This document shows, one piece after another, positions 22,079 through 24,218 of a DNA stretch of 24,218 nucleotides. The position numbers were made by a program, and so were the translations under genes. The notes under the pieces are model-generated. The model searched no databases. It was not told where the DNA came from and saw only the letters and a program-made list of their open reading frames with translations. The stretch comes from Elusimicrobia bacterium UBA4817. Lineage in GTDB: Bacteria; Elusimicrobiota; UBA8919. The stretch spans positions 57,819 to 82,036 of the forward strand of contig DHFT01000046.1 of NCBI GenBank assembly GCA_002402375.1, written 5' to 3'. Every line of letters begins with the position of its first letter. Within the stretch, counting starts at the first letter, position 1.

Positions 22079-22152
22079 TGCCAGCGGACGGAATCGAACC
22101 GTCGACCCCCGCCTTATGAGAGCGGTGCTCTAACCGGCTGAGCTACACTGGC
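22079..22152 (-). tRNA. tRNA-Met(CAU), probably the elongator
   Basis: 74 bases: acceptor GCCAGTG/CGCTGGC, D arm GCTCAGCCGGTTAGAGC, anticodon stem CCGCT/GGCGG-type arms with loop CTCATAA (anticodon CAU), T arm GGTTCGATTCC, discriminator A. CCA is not encoded. The first base pairs with the 3' end, so it is not initiator. GTAGCTCAG and GGGGTC favour elongator Met over the lysidine tRNA-Ile, but the anticodon alone cannot exclude tRNA-Ile2. Confidence 0.9.
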
Positions 22153-22160
22153 GAATATTC

Positions 22161-22188
22161 GCAAACAAATTTCCTGCTCATTGTTTGC
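22161..22188. repeat. Inverted repeat just upstream of tRNA-Met
   Basis: Perfect 8-base arms GCAAACAA and TTGTTTGC around 12 bases, between the -10 box and the tRNA 5' end, so it would lie in the short leader of the precursor. No T run follows; an operator or processing hairpin is possible. Confidence 0.35.
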
Positions 22189-22191
22189 TTA

Positions 22192-22220
22192 ATTGTATTA
22201 AAATTTTTCAGAAAAATCAA
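22192..22220 (-). promoter_or_regulatory. Sigma-70-type promoter for tRNA-Met and the lipoprotein unit
   Basis: TTGATT (22215-22220), 17-base spacer, TACAAT (22192-22197). The -35 box spans the TGA stop codon of the GAF-PAS gene. The -10 box lies about 40 bases before tRNA-Met. Confidence 0.65.
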
Positions 22221-23077
22221 CCTCTGTTTTTTATATCGGTTATATCCTGAAAAATCATTCCCACACCCTTTATTTTGCCGGATGTATTTTTTATTATCTG
22301 CGTTGAATACCCGATAATTTTATGTTTGTTTCCGATTGTCAGATGCATTTCTCTTCTTGTATGCGGCTCCGCTTTTGACAGTACCGATTGAAAAAGCTCA
22401 ACAATTTCGGAAAATCTGATAAAGCCGGTAGTGTAATTTTCTCCGACAAGTCCTTTCGGGATGTTGAGTATCTCGGCAGCACGGGGATTAACCGTAGTAA
22501 TTTTTCCGCGGCTGTCAACGGCTATAAATCCGCCGGGCATTGATTCTAAAATATCATTCATATATTCTTTAAGTGTGTAAATTTCTTCGTATAGCCGGGC
22601 GTTTTCAATAGCGACTGCCGACTGTGATGCGATTGAGGAAATAATTTCCGTGTCCTTATCGGTAAAATCACCGGATTTTTTATTTATAAGTTCAATCGCA
22701 CCCAGAACCCGATCTTTTACTATAACCGGAACAGCGACAACCGATTTCGTCGTAAAACCGGTAAGCCAGTCAATGTCTTTCTTAAATCTCTGGTCGTCCT
22801 GAACATTATTTGCAACCACAACGCGACCCGTTTGAACAGCCACACCGACGATGCCGTCATTCATTTTTATTTTAACATTCAGGTCCTTAAGAATCGCCGA
22901 TTTTTCGCCTTTTACAACTCTGAAATCCAAAAAATGCGTTTCGCTGTTTACAAGAATAATCGAACCCGCCTCGCAATTTATCAGTTTTATTGACTCATCA
23001 AGTATTCTTTCAAGAACTTTGTCAAGATGAAGAGATGACGAAATACTCTGTGCTATTTCAAGTAGATTTTTTTCCAT
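22217..23077 (-). CDS. Stand-alone GAF-PAS sensor protein (second copy)
   Basis: 286 residues: a GAF domain (about 15-162, with NCEAGSI, GIVGVAVQTG, VPVIVKDRVLGAIELINKK) then a helical linker and a PAS domain (about 176-286, with ESMPGGFIAVDSRGKITTVN). There is no kinase, cyclase or helix-turn-helix output domain, and the protein stops right after the PAS C-terminal motif FQDITDIK. GAF and PAS domains bind small ligands or cofactors; no ligand residues can be named. AGGAGG six bases before the ATG. Paralogue of the preceding gene, 21 bases away. Confidence 0.85.
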   Translation of the reverse strand: MEKNLLEIAQSISSSLHLDKVLERILDESIKLINCEAGSIILVNSETHFLDFRVVKGEKSAILKDLNVKIKMNDGIVGVAVQTGRVVVANNVQDDQRFKKDIDWLTGFTTKSVVAVPVIVKDRVLGAIELINKKSGDFTDKDTEIISSIASQSAVAIENARLYEEIYTLKEYMNDILESMPGGFIAVDSRGKITTVNPRAAEILNIPKGLVGENYTTGFIRFSEIVELFQSVLSKAEPHTRREMHLTIGNKHKIIGYSTQIIKNTSGKIKGVGMIFQDITDIKNRG

Positions 23078-23098
23078 TAACTGCCTCCTAAAAAACTC

Positions 23099-23962
23099 TC
23101 ATTTTATTTTTGTCAAATCCTGGAATGTTATGCCGCTGCCTAAAATGTTCCCCTCTCTGTCTTTTATTATTATTGTTGAATATCCGAGAGCAAGTGGGTC
23201 GCCGGCGCGGTTGAGCAGTTTTATATCCTGCCGTATTACCGTTTTTTTCTTTTGATTAGTGTCCCATAAAATATCTGCAATCTCTTTATGATGCGGAAAC
23301 GCCTCGTACAAAAATTTTCCGATTACCGCTATTCTTTCAACCTCAAGAATTCTTGCGGCATTGGGATTTATAGTCGTAATCGTCCCGTAAGAATCAATCG
23401 CTATAAATCCGCCGGGCATATTTTCAAGAATTGAGTCGGTAAAATTTTTCAGTTTAAGAATTTCGGTGTAAAGACGGGATGTTTCAACGACTATTGATAT
23501 CTGGCTTGCCGTCAAGAGCACCAATTCCAAATCATCTTCGGTAAATTTCCCTTTTTTGTTTAGGAGTTCTATAGCCCCTATAACCTTACCGGTTGAAATC
23601 ATCGGCACGCACAAAATGTTGGTCGTCTTAAAACCTGTTAATGTATCAACGGTGGGATTAAAAAGTTCGTCATCCTGCGGATTATGAACTATTTTTGACT
23701 CCTGCGTCTGAACAACCTTTCCGCATATACCGATACCGACTTTGAAAGGAATTGAATGTATAACGGTATCGGTAGAACCTTTTGCGGCAACAAGTTTAAG
23801 TTCATCGCGTTGATTGTCAGTCAAAAAAATAGAACCCGCCTCGCATTTTACCGTCTGACAGATTTTTTCAAGATATACATTAAGCAGGCGGTTGATATCG
23901 TAGATAAACCTGATGTCATTAACAATTTCGTAGATAATTTTTAACTGTTCAGATTGAAGCAT
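23099..23962 (-). CDS. Stand-alone GAF-PAS sensor protein (first copy)
   Basis: 287 residues with the same GAF (about 15-165) and PAS (about 178-287) layout as the next gene; both share the phrases KCEAGSI/NCEAGSI, PGGFIAVDS/IDS and TFQDLTKIK at the end, so they are tandem duplicates. No output domain, so the pair may work with a separate kinase, perhaps as a heterodimer. Its start codon lies within the 3' end of hisS, overlapping it by 22 bases; a GGAAG site is 11 bases upstream. Confidence 0.83.
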   Translation of the reverse strand: MLQSEQLKIIYEIVNDIRFIYDINRLLNVYLEKICQTVKCEAGSIFLTDNQRDELKLVAAKGSTDTVIHSIPFKVGIGICGKVVQTQESKIVHNPQDDELFNPTVDTLTGFKTTNILCVPMISTGKVIGAIELLNKKGKFTEDDLELVLLTASQISIVVETSRLYTEILKLKNFTDSILENMPGGFIAIDSYGTITTINPNAARILEVERIAVIGKFLYEAFPHHKEIADILWDTNQKKKTVIRQDIKLLNRAGDPLALGYSTIIIKDREGNILGSGITFQDLTKIK

Positions 23963-24218
23963 TTTTTTATTTCTTCCACGGCACCGTCTATATCTATTTC
24001 TTTTTGAAGTTTCCCTTTCATATCCCGCAAAATTATTTTTTTATTTTTAATTTCTTCATCACCGACTATTATCACATATTTTGAGTTTAAGGCGTTTGCA
24101 AAACGCATCTGTGATTTAAGCGATTTGTTAAAATACCCGCCGTCAGCAGATATACCGGAATTTCTGATTTCGCTCAAAATATGAAATGCCGTTTTTTTAC
24201 AGTCATCGTTTTCAGTCG
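23941..24218 (-). CDS. hisS: Histidyl-tRNA synthetase, C-terminal part (partial)
   Basis: The reading frame is open to the right window edge, so only the last ~90 residues are visible. They match the anticodon-binding domain at the end of HisRS: LSEIRNSGISADGGYFNKS, KSQMRFANALNSKYVIIVGD, and KIILRDMKGKLQ. The enzyme charges tRNA-His. The gene overlaps the first GAF-PAS gene by 22 bases, suggesting cotranscription. Confidence 0.9.
   Translation of the reverse strand, partial: TENDDCKKTAFHILSEIRNSGISADGGYFNKSLKSQMRFANALNSKYVIIVGDEEIKNKKIILRDMKGKLQKEIDIDGAVEEIKKCFNLNS

Overview
The window is a dense bacterial stretch in which every gene I can support lies on the minus strand, so transcription runs from high to low coordinates. 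AsmA-like and lipoprotein genes, a complete MoxR/Bat operon, lipobox signal peptides and short 4-base or 1-base gene overlaps point to a Gram-negative-type bacterium. The style (A+T-rich, tRNAs scattered between operons with no encoded CCA, short palindromes inside genes, heptanucleotide repeats) resembles uncultured candidate phyla such as Omnitrophota-like lineages. That placement is an inference from style only.

Layout, in transcription order. (1) The 3' end of hisS and two tandem stand-alone GAF-PAS sensor genes (24218-22217). (2) A promoter, tRNA-Met(CAU), two lipoproteins, an A+T-rich STAS/ATPase gene, a DUF4325 gene, tRNA-Thr(UGU) and a terminator (22220-19099). (3) An eight-gene operon MoxR, DUF58, a short BatD-like protein, BatA, BatB, BatC, BatD, BatE (19038-11050). 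(4) A consensus promoter, tRNA-Gly(UCC), tRNA-Tyr(GUA), a 42-residue membrane protein, thiM, thiE, two primase-like genes, a holin-family membrane protein and a CatA-like acetyltransferase (11053-5089). (5) A consensus promoter, a disrupted and rebuilt tRNA-Ser locus, an AsmA-like gene and dinG (5100-76). (6) A consensus promoter firing out of the left edge (92-65).

Three things stand out. First, the two paralogous genes at 6224-7549 and 7686-9059 carry the archaeo-eukaryotic primase active-site motifs. The second also ends in a four-cysteine region that looks like the Fe-S domain of the archaeal/eukaryotic large primase subunit, so it reads as a PriS-PriL-type fusion paired with a degenerate partner in a bacterium. 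Second, a short palindromic element (TCCGCC/GGCGGA arms) sits three times inside protein genes, always in the same reading frame and with a length divisible by three, and three times inside a tRNA-Ser gene. Third, that tRNA-Ser has been split: its two halves lie about 360 bases apart around a frameshifted GIY-YIG nuclease gene and an intact tRNA-Ser of the same anticodon.

Smaller points: 7-base tandem repeats encode the hydrophobic cores of two signal peptides, and the -35 boxes of all four promoters overlap the 3' end of the preceding gene. I see no rRNA, CRISPR array, insertion sequence or riboswitch. No stretch over 300 bases is empty: the two longest gaps between protein genes (about 4470-5088 and 10744-11049) hold the tRNA-Ser locus and the tRNA-Tyr/Gly pair.
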